This document shows positions 26,817 to 36,558 of a stretch of 64,000 nt of DNA, piece after piece. The notes below the pieces were generated by a model that was given only the letters and a program-made list of their open reading frames with translations, was not told the origin of the DNA and did no database searches. This DNA is from Amphritea japonica ATCC BAA-1530 (GTDB lineage: Bacteria > Pseudomonadota > Gammaproteobacteria > Pseudomonadales > Balneatricaceae), in assembly GCF_016592435.1 (NCBI RefSeq), contig NZ_AP014545.1, positions 2,302,693 to 2,366,692 of the forward strand, written 5' to 3'. Positions within the stretch are counted from its first letter, which is position 1. The number at the start of each line of letters is the position of its first letter. The position numbers and the translations under genes were made by a program.

Positions 26817-27755
26817 GTGACTAAATTTGCATTGGGACAGCTAGGTGACATTGAAATAAAGCAATTGAAGATTTTCAAAGCGGTTGTTGATTGCGGTGGA
26901 TTTTCGGCCGCTGAGACCGAACTGAATATCAGCCGACCCACTATCAGCAATCATATTGCAGCACTCGAGTCACGTCTGGATATGACCTTGTGTAAACGGG
27001 GACGGGCGGGGTTTTCACTCACCGAGGAAGGTGCCGTTGTATATCAACAAACTAATCAGCTTCTCGAACAACTGAATCAGTTTCGCAATACCATTAATAA
27101 CTTAGGTTCAAGCCCGGCCGGGCTACTCAAAATTGCATTAAGCGATACCTTCAGTACAGATCCGCGCTGTAAAGTAACCGAGATATTCCGACAATTTTAT
27201 CAACAAGCACCGGATGTTGAGCTGAAAGTTGAAGTAGAACATATGACGGTGATGGAAAAACTGGTTCTGAATAACGAAGTTGATATTGCGATAATCCCCT
27301 ACCATCGCCAGTTTGAAGGCCTCGATTATATCCATCTCTTTACCGACGTAAACTACATATACTGCGGCCATGGACACCCTCTGTTCAATCTACCAGAGAC
27401 GGAAATAACGGATGACATAATCAATAGTAGCAAGCTAGTCCATGCCGGTTTAAAACCCCACGAAGAAGTCTACCATCAACTGGCTCACATGAACCTGGCC
27501 GCCAGTTCTTATCATTATGAATCCAGAATTTCGTTATTAATGTCCGGCTTCTTTATCAGTTTCCTGCCAGAGCAAGTTGCCCTACCCTACGTAGAACGTG
27601 GTCAGTTAAAAGCCATTGCCACGCAACTGAAAAGTTTCCGCTTAGGGGTGGCTGTCATCAGCAAAAAATCGGCGCAGCCAAACCGGGCCAGGGATCTGTT
27701 TCTTGAGACTATCCGTACCATTCATGCCGATGCAGAAACCGCCCCCCCTTACTAA
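26817..27755 (+). CDS. LysR family regulator (paralogue 2 of 3)
   Basis: 312 residues from a GTG preceded by AAAAGGGG at 7 bases. HTH KIFKAVVDCGGFSAAETELNISRPTISNHIAALESRL and LCKRGRAGFSLTEEG match the regulators at 22309 and 40916. Divergent from the TRAP operon across 214 bases, which makes it the probable TRAP regulator. It also precedes puuB on the same strand. Confidence 0.9.
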   Translation: MTKFALGQLGDIEIKQLKIFKAVVDCGGFSAAETELNISRPTISNHIAALESRLDMTLCKRGRAGFSLTEEGAVVYQQTNQLLEQLNQFRNTINNLGSSPAGLLKIALSDTFSTDPRCKVTEIFRQFYQQAPDVELKVEVEHMTVMEKLVLNNEVDIAIIPYHRQFEGLDYIHLFTDVNYIYCGHGHPLFNLPETEITDDIINSSKLVHAGLKPHEEVYHQLAHMNLAASSYHYESRISLLMSGFFISFLPEQVALPYVERGQLKAIATQLKSFRLGVAVISKKSAQPNRARDLFLETIRTIHADAETAPPY

Positions 27756-27809
27756 TACTCACCTGATATCGGCACCTACAGGGATAACAAAGACAACCCG
27801 AACACTCTT

Positions 27810-27836
27810 CTATCCCCTGATAGGTATAGCCCCCTG
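27810..27836 (+). promoter_or_regulatory. Putative operator upstream of puuB
   Basis: CTATC-CCCT-GATAG palindrome followed by GTATAGCCCCCT. The pattern CCCCTGATAG-N6-CCCCCT recurs with identical spacing at 63611-63632, and a looser version is at 56211-56228. Confidence 0.5.
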
Positions 27837-27945
27837 CAGCTGTAAAATATTATTGTAGTGGCATATACCAAGCTGCGGACTTTCATTTTACGTCCTGGCA
27901 CATATCACCAATACCCACGCTGGGTCGTAATACAGGTTTTTTTAT

Positions 27946-29229
27946 ATGACAACTCCATCTCACACAACGTCATACTATGCCGCTTCCGCTAATGATAAAT
28001 CGCTTCGCGCCTCATTAAATGAAGATATCACAGCTGATGTCTGTGTTATCGGTGCAGGCTATACCGGCATGTCATCTGCACTTCATCTTGCTGAACAGGG
28101 TTTTAAAGTTGTCGTACTGGAAGCCAATAGAATTGGCTTTGGCGCCTCTGGTCGTAATGGCGGCCAGATTGTTCACAGTTACAGCCGCGATATCGACTTT
28201 ATCGAGAAACATTACGGAAAGCATACCGGCACTGAGATGGGCAAGATGGCCTTCGAGGGTGGCAGAATCATCCGTCGCTTAGTCGACCAGTACAATATCA
28301 AGTGTGATCTTAAAGAGGGCGGGATTTTTGCGGCTTGCAATAGCAAACAACTACATGAGATGGAACAAAAAAAAGCACTCTGGGAGGCCCATGGTCATAA
28401 CCAGCTGGAAATGCTATCTGAAGACAGCATTCAGAATCACGTAGGATCATCCCGTTACAAAGGAGGCCTGCTAGACAAAAGTGGAGGCCACTTTCATCCA
28501 CTGAATCTGGTATTAGGCGAGGCTGCTGCACTGGAAAACCTCGGTGGCGTTATTTACGAAGACTCTGCGGTCACCCGGGTTCAGGAAGGCGATAAAGCGG
28601 TCATCTTCACCGATAAAGGTTCCGTAACCGCCGATTTTGTCGTTGTAGCCGGTAACGCTTATCTGGGTGGTCTGATTCCTAAGCTAGAACAGAAAGCGAT
28701 GCCCTGTGGTACTCAGGTAATCACTACCGCGCCATTAACCGACGCTCAACAGAAAGAGCTTCTTCCACAGGGAAACTGTGTCGAAGACTGTAACTACCTC
28801 CTAGATTATTTTCGTTTGTCCGGTGACGGGCGTCTGATCTATGGTGGCGGTGTTACATACGGAGCCCGAGAGCCCGATAAAATTGAATCGCTAATCGTCC
28901 CTAACATGCTGAAAACATTTCCTCAGCTGAAAGGCGTTAAGGTTGATTTCGCCTGGACCGGTAACTTCCTGCTAACTCTCATGCGTCTGCCGCAATTCGG
29001 CCGGATCGGTAGCAACATATACTACGCCCAGGGCTATAGCGGTCACGGTGTCACCAGTTCTCACCTGGCAGGAAAAGTACTTGCCGATGCGATCCAGGGT
29101 CAGGCTGAACGTTACGATATATTTGCCGGTCTGCCGCAATACCCCTTCCCGGGCGGGCGGGCTTTGCGCATCCCTTACACTGCGATGGGCGCCTGGTATT
29201 ACACCCTGCGGGATAAGCTGGGAATCTAA
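27946..29229 (+). CDS. puuB: Gamma-glutamylputrescine oxidase
   Basis: 427 residues, equal to E. coli PuuB within one residue. FAD-binding VCVIGAGYTGMSSALHLAE and NRIGFGASGRNGGQIV; substrate domain LTLMRLPQFGRIG-NIYYAQGYSGHG. It oxidises gamma-glutamylputrescine to the aldehyde with release of ammonia and H2O2. The other puu genes lie 25-35 kb away. An in-tandem NhaC-type antiporter follows after 131 bases. Confidence 0.92.
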   Translation: MTTPSHTTSYYAASANDKSLRASLNEDITADVCVIGAGYTGMSSALHLAEQGFKVVVLEANRIGFGASGRNGGQIVHSYSRDIDFIEKHYGKHTGTEMGKMAFEGGRIIRRLVDQYNIKCDLKEGGIFAACNSKQLHEMEQKKALWEAHGHNQLEMLSEDSIQNHVGSSRYKGGLLDKSGGHFHPLNLVLGEAAALENLGGVIYEDSAVTRVQEGDKAVIFTDKGSVTADFVVVAGNAYLGGLIPKLEQKAMPCGTQVITTAPLTDAQQKELLPQGNCVEDCNYLLDYFRLSGDGRLIYGGGVTYGAREPDKIESLIVPNMLKTFPQLKGVKVDFAWTGNFLLTLMRLPQFGRIGSNIYYAQGYSGHGVTSSHLAGKVLADAIQGQAERYDIFAGLPQYPFPGGRALRIPYTAMGAWYYTLRDKLGI

Positions 29230-29360
29230 ATAATCGCTTTGCTTATAGCGGAAGATATAGCGGTGCTCAGAGCAGAGCTTACAGTCGTGCTCTGAATCTG
29301 AGCCGCAAATATAGTTAGACCCAAATTACAGTTATAAGAAATACAACATAAGGTGTTTTT

Positions 29361-30869
29361 ATGAGTTCTGATATCGCTCAACCGGAAGCAGATAGCAACC
29401 TTGCCTGTACGGTAAATGAAACCACGAATAGCCCGCAAAAGTGGATGTTATTCTTCGGTTCAATCATGGCATTCTTCGCTTATCTGTCGACTCAACATGT
29501 CGACGGTGAGCCCTATGGTTTTTATAGCTTGCTACCAGCCCTGTTGATTCTGTTTGTCGCTGTCATTACCAAAAAACCACTGGAATCTATTTTTGCCGGC
29601 ATTATTGCAGGTCTGCTGCTCTTAGATCCAACCAATATAGTGTCAGGTTTGGGGGACTTATCGATCAACGTTGTGATGGATGAAACCATCGCCTGGATCG
29701 TATTGGTATGCGGCATGATGGGAGGTTTGATCAATATGCTGGAACGGGGAGGTAGTGTCCTCAGTTTTGGCGAGATGTTGGCCAGGCGAATCAAAACCAA
29801 GCGCGGTACTATGCTGACCACCTGCACTCTGGGAATCATGGTCTTTATCGATGACTACCTGAACTCTCTGGCGGTATCCGCCTCAATGAAAAACCTGACT
29901 GACCGGTACAAGATCTCCCGTGAAAAATTGGCATTTCTGGTCGATTCAACAGCCGCTCCTGTCTGTATTCTGGTACCCGTATCAACCTGGGCAGTTTACT
30001 TTGCCGCCCTGTTAGAAGAGAACGGCGCTACCGCTGAAGGCAAGGGTATGTCCCTCTATATCGAGTCTATTCCTTATATGGCCTACGGCTGGGCTGCTCT
30101 GATAGTCGTCTTTCTGGTTGCTGGTGGCATTTTAGGTGACTTTGGCAGCATGAAAACAGCAGAGAAACGCGCTCAGACAGGTCAGCCTATTCCTCCAGGT
30201 ATCCAGCAGGATGGCTTTGATACTTCTGCGATGAAGAGAACCACCCCTATTGTCGGCCTGCTGAACTTCCTGATGCCGATGGCGGTTCTGGTTGCGGCAA
30301 GCGTTTACTACGAAATCGATCTGTTACTGGGTGCTCTGGTTGCTTCAATGTTCACCATGGTTCTGTACTTCTGGCAACGCCTAATGAACTTCGGCCAACT
30401 GGTCGACTCCATGCTGGATGGCTTTAAGGTTATGCTTCACCCGATTGCCGTGGTGTGCGCGGGCTTCATGGTTAAAGAGGTCAACGATCAACTGGGCATG
30501 ACCCCATACATCATCGATTCGCTGGCACCCTATCTATCTAAAGAACTCCTGCCGGCGTTGGTATTCGTCTCTATGGCTGCCGTGGTTTTCGCTACCGGTT
30601 CTAGCTGGGGCGTCTTCGTCGTATCTCTACCGATTGTTATACCTATGGCCATCAGCCTGGATATGTCGATGCCGCTAACCGTAGGTGCTTTATTGTCTGC
30701 TTCAGCATTCGGTAGCCATGCCTGCTTCTTCAGTGACTCCACCGTACTCTCCTCCCAGGGCTCTGGTTGTACGCCGATGCAGCATGCCCTCAGCCAGATC
30801 CCCTATGCGATGATCGGAGCAGTCATTGCACTTGTATCACTATTAATACTAGGCTTCACCGTAGCCTGA
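29361..30869 (+). CDS. NhaC-type Na+/H+ antiporter family transporter
   Basis: 502 residues, about 11-12 membrane segments. Family motifs GIMVFIDDYLNSLAVSASM, VDSTAAPVCILVPVSTWAVY and SAFGSHACFFSDSTVLSSQ. Placed directly after puuB on the same strand, it may move polyamine-derived amino compounds or balance ammonium/Na+ during their oxidation. Several NhaC relatives are amino-acid or amine antiporters. The substrate is unproven. A terminator follows. Confidence 0.88.
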   Translation: MSSDIAQPEADSNLACTVNETTNSPQKWMLFFGSIMAFFAYLSTQHVDGEPYGFYSLLPALLILFVAVITKKPLESIFAGIIAGLLLLDPTNIVSGLGDLSINVVMDETIAWIVLVCGMMGGLINMLERGGSVLSFGEMLARRIKTKRGTMLTTCTLGIMVFIDDYLNSLAVSASMKNLTDRYKISREKLAFLVDSTAAPVCILVPVSTWAVYFAALLEENGATAEGKGMSLYIESIPYMAYGWAALIVVFLVAGGILGDFGSMKTAEKRAQTGQPIPPGIQQDGFDTSAMKRTTPIVGLLNFLMPMAVLVAASVYYEIDLLLGALVASMFTMVLYFWQRLMNFGQLVDSMLDGFKVMLHPIAVVCAGFMVKEVNDQLGMTPYIIDSLAPYLSKELLPALVFVSMAAVVFATGSSWGVFVVSLPIVIPMAISLDMSMPLTVGALLSASAFGSHACFFSDSTVLSSQGSGCTPMQHALSQIPYAMIGAVIALVSLLILGFTVA

Positions 30870-30891
30870 GCTGCTGAATTACATAACCGCT

Positions 30892-30916
30892 AAAATGGAG
30901 GCCTGGCCTCCATTTT
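30892..30916 (+). terminator. Rho-independent terminator after the NhaC-type gene
   Basis: AAAATGGAGGC-CTG-GCCTCCATTTT, an 11-bp stem ending in four T. Confidence 0.85.
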
Positions 30917-30938
30917 CAGATTATGGAAAAGGACACCG

Positions 30939-31895
30939 ATGCTAATCAGATCTCCACGAGTTGCTGTTATCCTGCTGTTAGTCGTAAGCTTTATCTGGGG
31001 AGCAGAGTTTGTTCTGATAGATCTGGCCATTGAAATAATACCCACACATACGTTTAACAGTGTGCGTTTTTTACTGGCAGCTTTATCATTATTACCACTA
31101 CTTTGGCTGACGCGTAAGCAATATGCCGAGATATGCTGGCTTCCCCTACTGGGAGCCAGTTCTTTACTCGGGTTACTGCTGTTTGCTGGTTTTTACACCC
31201 AAACAGAAGGGATGCGTTACACCTCGGTTTCCAACGCCGGTTTTATCACCGGAATGAATGTACCTCTGGTACCTCTGTTAGGCTTTCTTCTCTTTAAAAC
31301 CCGCGCCGCTATCTCAGTCTGGATCGGTATGATCACCGCCACCTGCGGGCTTTATCTACTGACTATTGGTGATAAGTTAGAATTTAACCAGGGTGACGTG
31401 CTGGTACTTATCTGCGCGTTTTGCTTTGCCATTCATATCATTCTGACCGGTCGATTCGTTAACAAACTGCCAGTCATTCCCTTGAGTATTCTTCAGCTGT
31501 TTGCTGTCGCTATCTATAGTTCAGTGTCAGCGATGTTAAGCCCTGAGCCCGCTTTCTATCACTCGGGCTCGTCACCCCTTAGTTGGCAAGACCTTGCAAT
31601 AAGCCCCATCATCATCAGCGCCGTTCTAATCTCAGGCGTTTTAGGTACGGCCTACGCTTACTGGGCTCAATCAGCTTGCCAACAGATATTAGAATCTCAC
31701 AAAGTCGCACTAATCTTTGCGACAGAGCCAGTATTTGCCTACCTGGCTGCGTGGCTGTTTCTGGACGAAAAACTGGGCAGCAAAGGCTTTATCGGTGCAG
31801 GACTGATTATTGCCGCAATGCTCATTGCGGAGCTGGGCGACCGTAAGCGTAAAGTGAAGCTGGCACCGCTAGATCAAACCACAGCTATCACTTAA
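30939..31895 (+). CDS. DMT superfamily transporter (EamA repeats)
   Basis: 318 residues and ten predicted membrane segments in two EamA units (VILLLVVSFIWGAEFVLIDLA... and VLVLICAFCFAIHIILTGRF...). The second repeat ends ATEPVFAYLAAWLFLDEKLG, the usual EamA signature. Likely an exporter of amino acids or metabolites. The substrate is not predictable. Confidence 0.9.
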   Translation: MLIRSPRVAVILLLVVSFIWGAEFVLIDLAIEIIPTHTFNSVRFLLAALSLLPLLWLTRKQYAEICWLPLLGASSLLGLLLFAGFYTQTEGMRYTSVSNAGFITGMNVPLVPLLGFLLFKTRAAISVWIGMITATCGLYLLTIGDKLEFNQGDVLVLICAFCFAIHIILTGRFVNKLPVIPLSILQLFAVAIYSSVSAMLSPEPAFYHSGSSPLSWQDLAISPIIISAVLISGVLGTAYAYWAQSACQQILESHKVALIFATEPVFAYLAAWLFLDEKLGSKGFIGAGLIIAAMLIAELGDRKRKVKLAPLDQTTAIT

Positions 31896-32006
31896 TCCAT
31901 AATGCCTGAACGCCATTACTCTTCTGAGTTACTCAGGTTTATCTGTTAAATAGCAAAAAGAGTAGAATATAGAGAAAGGATAGACAGGGAGAGTTGAGCG
32001 CCCAAA

Positions 32007-32489
32007 TTAATCTTTTTCAATATACATCTGATCCAAGTGGCTGATCTCACGGCTCATTTCCCGGGCAATATTTATCAGGAAAATCTGAAACATTTCAGGG
32101 AATTTCTCGCACAGTTGATGGAACAGTTCTGAACTAATTTCCATTAAATAACCGGATTCTTCCATCAGTGCATCACCACGTCGTTGATGCAGACCAATCA
32201 TGCCAACAAAGCCGACCTGTTCGCCGACCTGGTATTTACGTAATGGCACCTTAAGGCCACTCTCATCTTTAGCTTGAAAGAAACGCACAGCCCCTTTCAG
32301 CACGACATAAAACAAATCAGATTTATCACCCGCACTGAACAGCGTCTCACCAGCATCTACCTGAAAAAGTCGCCCCCGCTGTAACATAAAATCAAGGCTA
32401 TCGTCGGATAGAGCACCAAACATAGACAGGCCATGGCAGAAATCAGTTGAAAACTGTCCACGCTGCTCGGAATATTGGAGTTCCTGCAT
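32007..32489 (-). CDS. Cyclic nucleotide-binding domain protein without DNA-binding domain
   Basis: 160 residues. A single cNMP-binding beta-roll: MFGALSDDSLDFMLQRGRLFQVDAGETLFSAGDKSDLFYVVLKGAVRF, then VGEQVGFVGMIGLHQRRGDA. The C-terminus is a short helix with no Crp-type HTH. The phosphate-binding cassette RRGDA departs from the RxA pattern of cAMP binders, so the ligand is uncertain. Monocistronic. Confidence 0.85.
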   Translation of the reverse strand: MQELQYSEQRGQFSTDFCHGLSMFGALSDDSLDFMLQRGRLFQVDAGETLFSAGDKSDLFYVVLKGAVRFFQAKDESGLKVPLRKYQVGEQVGFVGMIGLHQRRGDALMEESGYLMEISSELFHQLCEKFPEMFQIFLINIAREMSREISHLDQMYIEKD

Positions 32490-32966
32490 TACTACTACTC
32501 GGAATTATAAAGACAACCTAATTATAGTCTGCGATTCAAGCCTCAGGGTATACCCTCGTTGGATAGAGATACATTGTCTGGCTAACGATATCGCCAGATC
32601 AATTCAGTGATATCCGAAGTTATCGAGCTACTGCCGATGCTGGGGAGTACATGCTCTACCCGCATAATGTTGTTCGACCCTTCTAGATTATTTACGATAA
32701 AATATTAGTACAGACAACTTTATTGTGATGCTTTTTAATCATAAAACGCCTCTTAATCTCTTCATTTAAACCTCGTACCCGGTTAAGGGTATTGATATAA
32801 AATAAAGTTAAGCATTCACTTAAGTTAAATATATAAATTCGGAATTTAACTAACAAAACTCATAGCGCAGAATGTCACCTGCTCCATCTTAACTAGCTCT
32901 GTTATATACAGAAACGGCCGATGGCAGTGCTTAAGAAAGACCATAAAAAAAATATTAGAGGTCGCT
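32490..32966 (+). other. 477-base gene-free region between divergent cNMP and TRAP genes
   Basis: AT-rich with no coding frame. It holds a 12-bp perfect palindrome AGGGTATACCCT (32545-32556) near the cNMP gene start and long A/T tracts before dctP. It presumably carries both promoters. Confidence 0.45.
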
Positions 32967-33986
32967 ATGACAAGTTACAAATCCCTGAAAAACCTTATCT
33001 CTACCTGTGCCGTTACCGCAGCACTATCAGTGCCGGCAATCCAGTCTGCACAGGCCGGCGATGACTTTATGTTAGCCCATGCCTACCCTACTGATCACAT
33101 ATTTCACCTGGCATCCACTTCCTTTACAGAGCAGCTGGCAAAGCAGGGTTCCGGGATGGAAGTCGATTACCATCCAGGTGGCGACCTGGGTGATTGGGCA
33201 TCTATCTTCGAGCAGAGCATGGATGGTGTCGTTCCAATGAGCATGACCTTTGCTGCATCCGAATTTGATCCACGTCTGGACCTTTCATGGCTGGGTTACG
33301 TGGTTGATAACTGGGATGATGCACGCAAAGTTTATGGCCCGAACGGTAAAATGACCGATGTCTATAACAACATAATGGCCGATCTTGATCTGGTCGTACT
33401 GGGCACCATCCCTACCGGCTTTGGCTCCGTTGCTATCCGTAAAGGCGTAGATCGCGTACCCACCAACTTCCCGGAAGATACCAAAGGTATCCAGATGCGC
33501 GTACCCCCCGTGCCAATCGGTATTGAGCGTTTCAACAACTGGGGCTTTACCGCAGTACCAATGCCATTCTCTGAGCTATATACAGGCTTGCAGCTAGGCA
33601 CCGTTGATGGTCGTGCGTTTGGCCCATCCGTAGAGATCTGGCAGATGCGTGACGTACTGTCCGCTTACATCCTGACCCAGGACTATTTTGAGCACGCATT
33701 CTGGGTCGTCAATAAATCCTGGTTGGAAGATCTTCCAGCTGATGAACGTAAAAAGCTGCTGGCTGCTGCAGACGTAACTCTGAACAAGGTTTGGGATGAA
33801 GCACAAGCAATTGACGAAGGCTTCCTGAAGCGTGTTCGCGATGAAGGTATCAACGTAGTTGAACTGACTCCTGAACAGATGGATAAGGCTAAAGCTATTC
33901 TCTACAAGAATGAATGGCCATTCATGGAAAAGATTGTTGGTCCTGAGATTATGACCATGATGCGCGATATTGCTGGAATCAACTGA
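32967..33986 (+). CDS. dctP: TRAP transporter solute-binding protein (DctP family), second system
   Basis: 339 residues. Signal peptide ending AIQSAQAGDD. The binding core has TKGIQMRVPPVPIGIERFNNWGFTAVPMPFSELYTGLQLGTVDGRAFGPSV. It is distant in sequence from the DctP at 25586, so a different ligand is expected. First gene of dctPQM; a long stem-loop separates it from dctQ. AGAGG precedes the ATG. Confidence 0.93.
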   Translation: MTSYKSLKNLISTCAVTAALSVPAIQSAQAGDDFMLAHAYPTDHIFHLASTSFTEQLAKQGSGMEVDYHPGGDLGDWASIFEQSMDGVVPMSMTFAASEFDPRLDLSWLGYVVDNWDDARKVYGPNGKMTDVYNNIMADLDLVVLGTIPTGFGSVAIRKGVDRVPTNFPEDTKGIQMRVPPVPIGIERFNNWGFTAVPMPFSELYTGLQLGTVDGRAFGPSVEIWQMRDVLSAYILTQDYFEHAFWVVNKSWLEDLPADERKKLLAAADVTLNKVWDEAQAIDEGFLKRVRDEGINVVELTPEQMDKAKAILYKNEWPFMEKIVGPEIMTMMRDIAGIN

Positions 33987-34011
33987 TCCGTCCCGACGTT
34001 AACTGTCTCGG

Positions 34012-34068
34012 TATCACCTTCTCTGTATTCTGCCCTATTGGAAGAATACAGAGATTTCAAGGGTGATA
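34012..34068 (+). other. Long intercistronic stem-loop between dctP and dctQ
   Basis: Outer arms TATCACC (34012) and GGTGATA (34062); inner arms CTCTGTATTCT (34021-34031) and AGAATACAGAG (34043-34053). There is no T tract, so mRNA stabilisation of dctP is more likely than termination. Confidence 0.7.
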
Positions 34069-34098
34069 TTGCCCGGATACTAATTCAGGATCAGTACT

Positions 34099-34752
34099 AT
34101 GCAAAACGAAAAACTGAATACCCTTGTAAAACCGGTGGGGGAAGCCAGGATCTATGACTACGATCCTGACCTCAGTACCCATCCAATTCCACCTCATCTG
34201 CACGCTATACCTGATCAATCAAACAGTAAGGCTGACCGCTACCTGATACGTTTTGAGCGCCTGTTGAACTGGGTTTTCCGCGTCATGATGCTCATCGCCG
34301 GCCTGGGGCTGGCAATACTGATGTTCTCGCAAGTTATCATGCGTTACGTCCTACAAGCCCCCTTCACCGGCATAGAAGAAGTAGCCGTCCTGTTGGCTGT
34401 ATGGATCTATTTCCTCGGCATGGGCTACGCCACCCGGGAACGCGAACATATCCACGGCGGTATCGTAAGTCTGGTTGTAAAAGACCCTTATAAGGTGAAC
34501 ATTATTCGCTTCGCCGGCTCTATCACCTGCATGATTGCAGCCTGCATCTTTGGCTATTTTGCCTGTAAATATGCATTAAAAGAGATAGATCGAGGCCGCT
34601 TAAGCGTCAACCTGCGTTGGCCCCGAGGCTTGTGGAGCGCCAGCATGGTGGTTGGATTTGCCATGATGATCGGCTACTTCCTCCTTGAAACCATTACTGA
34701 GTTTCGAGCATTACGCAACATGCCCCGCCAACCGAAAGAACAGGAGGATTAA
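34099..34752 (+). CDS. dctQ: TRAP transporter small permease (DctQ), second system
   Basis: 217 residues. A hydrophilic N-terminal tail of about 55 residues precedes four membrane segments (MLIAGLGLAILMFSQVIMRYVLQAPFTGIEEVAVLLAVWIYFLGMGYATREREHIHGG). The tail is longer than usual for DctQ. dctM follows after 3 bases. Confidence 0.92.
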   Translation: MQNEKLNTLVKPVGEARIYDYDPDLSTHPIPPHLHAIPDQSNSKADRYLIRFERLLNWVFRVMMLIAGLGLAILMFSQVIMRYVLQAPFTGIEEVAVLLAVWIYFLGMGYATREREHIHGGIVSLVVKDPYKVNIIRFAGSITCMIAACIFGYFACKYALKEIDRGRLSVNLRWPRGLWSASMVVGFAMMIGYFLLETITEFRALRNMPRQPKEQED

Positions 34753-34755
34753 GCG

Positions 34756-36057
34756 ATGACGCTGTTTCTAATTTCAATGCTTATTGTCGTTATTCTGATC
34801 CTTATTGAGATCCCGGTCGCCTTTGCCTTTGGTATCGGCGCAATTCTCTTTACTTACACCACCGGTAACAATATTTCATTTCTGATTCCCCACGGTTTTA
34901 AAACTGCCAGCGGCTTTGCCTTGCTAGCGCTGCCTCTGTTTATATTTGCCGGCCTTCTGATGGCAGAAGGTGGCATATCAGAACGACTGCTTAACTTTGT
35001 CAATTCCCTGGTTGGGCGAATCAAAGGTGGGCTGGGCGCTGTCACAGTGCTTACCTGCGCATTATTTGGCGCAATATCCGGCAGCTCATCTGCGGCAATC
35101 GCAGCCGTAGGCCAGATCATGATTCCAAGAATGATACGCGAAGGCTATCCTGCAGGGCACGCCACCGCACTGGTGGCCTGCTCCTCTGTACTTGCATTAC
35201 TGATACCTCCCAGCATTCCGATGATCGTTTTCTCGATCACCGGTGGCTTATCAGTGGGCGCAGCATTTCTGTCCACTATTATTCCGGGCATCATGCTGAC
35301 AGTCATCTACTGCGCACTGAACATTTGGTTCCTGCGTGGAAATCCCGATATTAAAGTAGACCCTCCACTCCCCTTTAAGGCCGCAACCAAAGAAGTAGTA
35401 AAAACCGGCTACAACGCAATCTTTGCACTGCTCATGCCACTAATTATTCTGGGCGCTATCTATAGTGGCATCGCAACGCCAACTGAAGCTGCGGCGATTG
35501 CCGTTATCTATGCTATTCCCGTGGGGCTGTTTATCTACAAAGGAATGTCCCTAAGCAATCTGGGCTCAGTGACCGTACGCGCGGTGACCATGACCGGCTC
35601 GATTATGGCAGTCTTGTTCTTCCTGTTTATTATGAGCCGCGCCATGATTCTTGAACAGGTACCCCGTGATTTGGCAGACGCTTTACTCCAGGTATCGGAT
35701 AACAAGTACGTACTGCTATTCCTGATCAATATCCTGCTACTGCTTATAGGCATGATAGTGGATGATATCTCTGGCAGCGTACTGGCCGCGATTATCTTCC
35801 TGCCGATTATTAATCAACTGGGTATAGATCCGATCCACTTTGCAGCCGTTGTGGGTGTAAACCTGGGACTGGGTAATGTTTCGCCCCCCTGCGCACCCAT
35901 GCTCTATATGGCTGGCGGGGTCGGAAAGCTGTCTTTAGACAGGTATATCAAGCCGACCTTAAAGTTCCTCTGTTTAGGCCATCTGCCGATGGTATTTCTG
36001 GTGACCTTTGTGCCGGAACTATCACTGTTCCTGCCTAAGTTATTACTGGGTTACTAA
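34756..36057 (+). CDS. dctM: TRAP transporter large permease (DctM), second system
   Basis: 433 residues, about 12 membrane segments. DctM motifs LALPLFIFAGLLMAEGG, CALFGAISGSSSAAIAAVG, LIPPSIPMIVFSITGG and NLGLGNVSPPCAPMLYMAGGV. It ends the operon, with a terminator 35 bases on. Confidence 0.94.
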   Translation: MTLFLISMLIVVILILIEIPVAFAFGIGAILFTYTTGNNISFLIPHGFKTASGFALLALPLFIFAGLLMAEGGISERLLNFVNSLVGRIKGGLGAVTVLTCALFGAISGSSSAAIAAVGQIMIPRMIREGYPAGHATALVACSSVLALLIPPSIPMIVFSITGGLSVGAAFLSTIIPGIMLTVIYCALNIWFLRGNPDIKVDPPLPFKAATKEVVKTGYNAIFALLMPLIILGAIYSGIATPTEAAAIAVIYAIPVGLFIYKGMSLSNLGSVTVRAVTMTGSIMAVLFFLFIMSRAMILEQVPRDLADALLQVSDNKYVLLFLINILLLLIGMIVDDISGSVLAAIIFLPIINQLGIDPIHFAAVVGVNLGLGNVSPPCAPMLYMAGGVGKLSLDRYIKPTLKFLCLGHLPMVFLVTFVPELSLFLPKLLLGY

Positions 36058-36091
36058 TCAATCCTCGATAACATCATCACAGCTATAAAAC

Positions 36092-36117
36092 AAAACCGGG
36101 CTTCAGGCCCGGTTTTT
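36092..36117 (+). terminator. Rho-independent terminator of the second TRAP operon
   Basis: AAAACCGGGC-TTCAG-GCCCGGTTTTT. Confidence 0.92.
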
Positions 36118-36185
36118 ATTTGTGTCACTCACTAGGTTCTAACCAGATAGGAACAACAATGTAGTAACAAGTTGGCTTCTAATCG

Positions 36186-36515
36186 CTATATATCCGTCAG
36201 CAGTTGTGCCATCTGAACTATCTTATCCTTATCAATTTCTCCCATCAGCATTGGGTTAGAGAGCGCATAAATATAATCTTCAATCGCAGAGTGATTAATA
36301 TCATCACGGCACTCAACAAACATCGCCCACTCTTCTAGATCATCGGTACAGATATCACCGACGATATATCTGTTTAACACCGCAAGAAGCTGTTGTTTAG
36401 TCACGCCAACCTGTTCGTTAACACTTTCATGAGAAGCTCTCACTAAACAGGAATATGCTTGTTCTCGGTGTTCACCAAAATTAATTATCTGGCTTAATGA
36501 TTCAACTCTGTTCAT
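36186..36515 (-). CDS. Hypothetical protein (109 aa)
   Basis: 109 residues, acidic, mostly helical by eye, without signal or membrane segment. The middle reads LLAVLNRYIVGDICTDDLEEW and later IEDYIYALSNPMLMGEI, a two-helix pattern like small colicin-immunity-type or unannotated cytoplasmic proteins. I do not recognise the family. It stands alone, with 43 bases between its start and the ligase gene's stop. Coding character is good. Confidence 0.65.
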   Translation of the reverse strand: MNRVESLSQIINFGEHREQAYSCLVRASHESVNEQVGVTKQQLLAVLNRYIVGDICTDDLEEWAMFVECRDDINHSAIEDYIYALSNPMLMGEIDKDKIVQMAQLLTDI

Positions 36516-36558
36516 ATATCAGTTATCTCAGCTTAAACCTTATACTCAGCGCTGCTCA

